Shown here: positions 63,496 through 64,000 of the stretch, piece by piece | Layout of the letters: the number at the start of each line of letters is the position of its first letter | Numbering within the stretch: the stretch's first letter is position 1 | Assembly (NCBI GenBank): GCA_017617415.1 | Contig: JAFZWH010000091.1 | Location: 1 to 64,000 of the forward strand | Source of the DNA: Victivallales bacterium | GTDB lineage: Bacteria > Verrucomicrobiota > Lentisphaeria > Oligosphaerales > Oligosphaeraceae | Reading direction: 5' to 3' | DNA length: 64,000 nt | Translations under genes and position numbers: made by a program | The notes under the pieces: generated by a model | Seen by the model: only the letters and a program-made list of their open reading frames with translations | Told to the model about the DNA's origin: nothing | The model's database searches: none

Positions 63496-64000
63496 ATGAC
63501 GAAAAAACAGACAGAACTGTCAAAGCGAAAGAGCGCGGCAAGAAGGGCAACGGGCCTTTCTTTGCAAGCGACTCCGTCGTACGACGCACTGGTCTCGGCC
63601 ATCGAAAGTCTTGTTCTTGATGCCCGCGCCGGATTGAAGGCGGCGATGAACGCCATCATGCTTCAGACATATTGGCGGACGGGGGAGTATATCGTGGAGT
63701 ATGAGCAGAACGGCTCTGACAGGGCAATCTATGGGGCCGGGTTGATGCGGCGGCTCGCGCGAGATTTGACGATCAAATTAGGGCGCGGTTTTAGCCATGC
63801 GAACCTCATCTATATGCGCAAGTTGTATGTGGTCTCACAAAAAAGTCAGACGTCTGACCTTTTCAATAAAAGCCAGACGTCTGGATTTTTGACCTGGAGC
63901 CATTATCTGGAGATTCTTCGAGCCGACGATCCACTTGAGATCGCGTTCTACGCGAAGGAGTGCGAGAATTCAAAATGGAGCGTCCGCGAACTGCATCGCC
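63496..64000 (+). CDS. DUF1016/YhcG-family PD-(D/E)xK nuclease (3' partial)
   Basis: Starts at ATG 63496, nine bases after AAGGAG, and is open to the window end (168 codons seen). The N-terminal winged-helix part of DUF1016 is recognisable: 'AMNAIMLQTYWRTGEYIVEY', 'YGAGLMRRLARDLTIKLGRG', 'FSHANLIYMRKLYVVSQKSQ', 'WSHYLEILRADDPLEIAFYA' and 'ENSKWSVRELHR'. The nuclease half would lie beyond the window. Such genes are frequent in defence islands next to restriction systems. A nine-residue segment is duplicated ('KSQTSDLFN' then 'KSQTSGFLT'), each copy containing the DNA palindrome CAGACGTCTG. Confidence 0.85.
   Translation, partial: MTKKQTELSKRKSAARRATGLSLQATPSYDALVSAIESLVLDARAGLKAAMNAIMLQTYWRTGEYIVEYEQNGSDRAIYGAGLMRRLARDLTIKLGRGFSHANLIYMRKLYVVSQKSQTSDLFNKSQTSGFLTWSHYLEILRADDPLEIAFYAKECENSKWSVRELHR

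Overview
The window looks like a chromosomal segment of a Gram-negative, carbohydrate-degrading gut bacterium of the PVC group, most likely Lentisphaerota (Victivallis-like). This placement is an inference. It rests on the mix of GH78, GH127, GH16 and DUF6067/GH123-like hydrolases, MBG-repeat surface proteins, lipoprotein signals, a GGGtGRT/NifU-like pair, a separate methionine synthase activation subunit and many 7-bp tandem repeats between genes. The host background is GC-rich. No rRNA, tRNA or CRISPR array was seen.

Layout. 1-3.9 kb: 3' end of a giant MBG-repeat protein. 4.1-12.9 kb: housekeeping genes, all on + (glnS, fabG-like, a potD-like lipoprotein, gltX, der, maf, cysE-like). 12.9-20.5 kb: rhamnosidase, CsgG-like protein, then a GH16 enzyme and a sugar-nucleotide epimerase on -. 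20.6-20.8 kb: a 251-bp element with 22-bp terminal inverted repeats. 21-25.7 kb: a TolC/MacA/MacB-type tripartite exporter. 25.9-31.8 kb: a flavin reductase module, GH127 with a membrane protein, and an RsbU/RsbV-like partner-switching pair. 32-34.5 kb: GGGtGRT protein, NifU-like scaffold and histidine phosphatase, with a structured leader at 34.7-34.9 kb. 35-44.9 kb: exported hydrolase, lipoprotein flavodoxin, NhaC antiporter, RNase R, a membrane/TPR-like protein, dapF-like, nfo and fabH. 45-50.2 kb: a LolA-like anchored protein and a metF/activation-domain/metH operon. 50.7-54.6 kb: a very large DUF6067/GH123-like enzyme.

54.66-64 kb is an accessory region. Three 130-bp structured tandem repeats precede an AT-rich, tightly overlapping four-gene operon: a fused HsdR_N-type nuclease/N6-adenine methyltransferase, a specificity subunit, a TIR-domain protein, and a GHKL ATPase with a PD-(D/E)xK-like C-terminus. 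There is no HsdR helicase. I know no named defence system with this exact composition. A GIY-YIG/RAMA-like protein, an unknown basic protein and a DUF1016 (YhcG-like) nuclease follow.

The most striking signal is at the methylase/specificity junction. An internal Shine-Dalgarno sequence, a T TTT TTT slippery heptamer in the correct phase, a 7-nt spacer and an 11-bp perfect stem-loop lie exactly where a -1 shift would fuse the two proteins into one 1165-residue polypeptide. The specificity gene has no convincing start codon of its own.

Other points: 7-bp-period tandem repeats abut several start codons and one lies inside a coding sequence; the DapF homologue has serine in place of both catalytic cysteines; and inverted repeat copies flank the potD-like gene.
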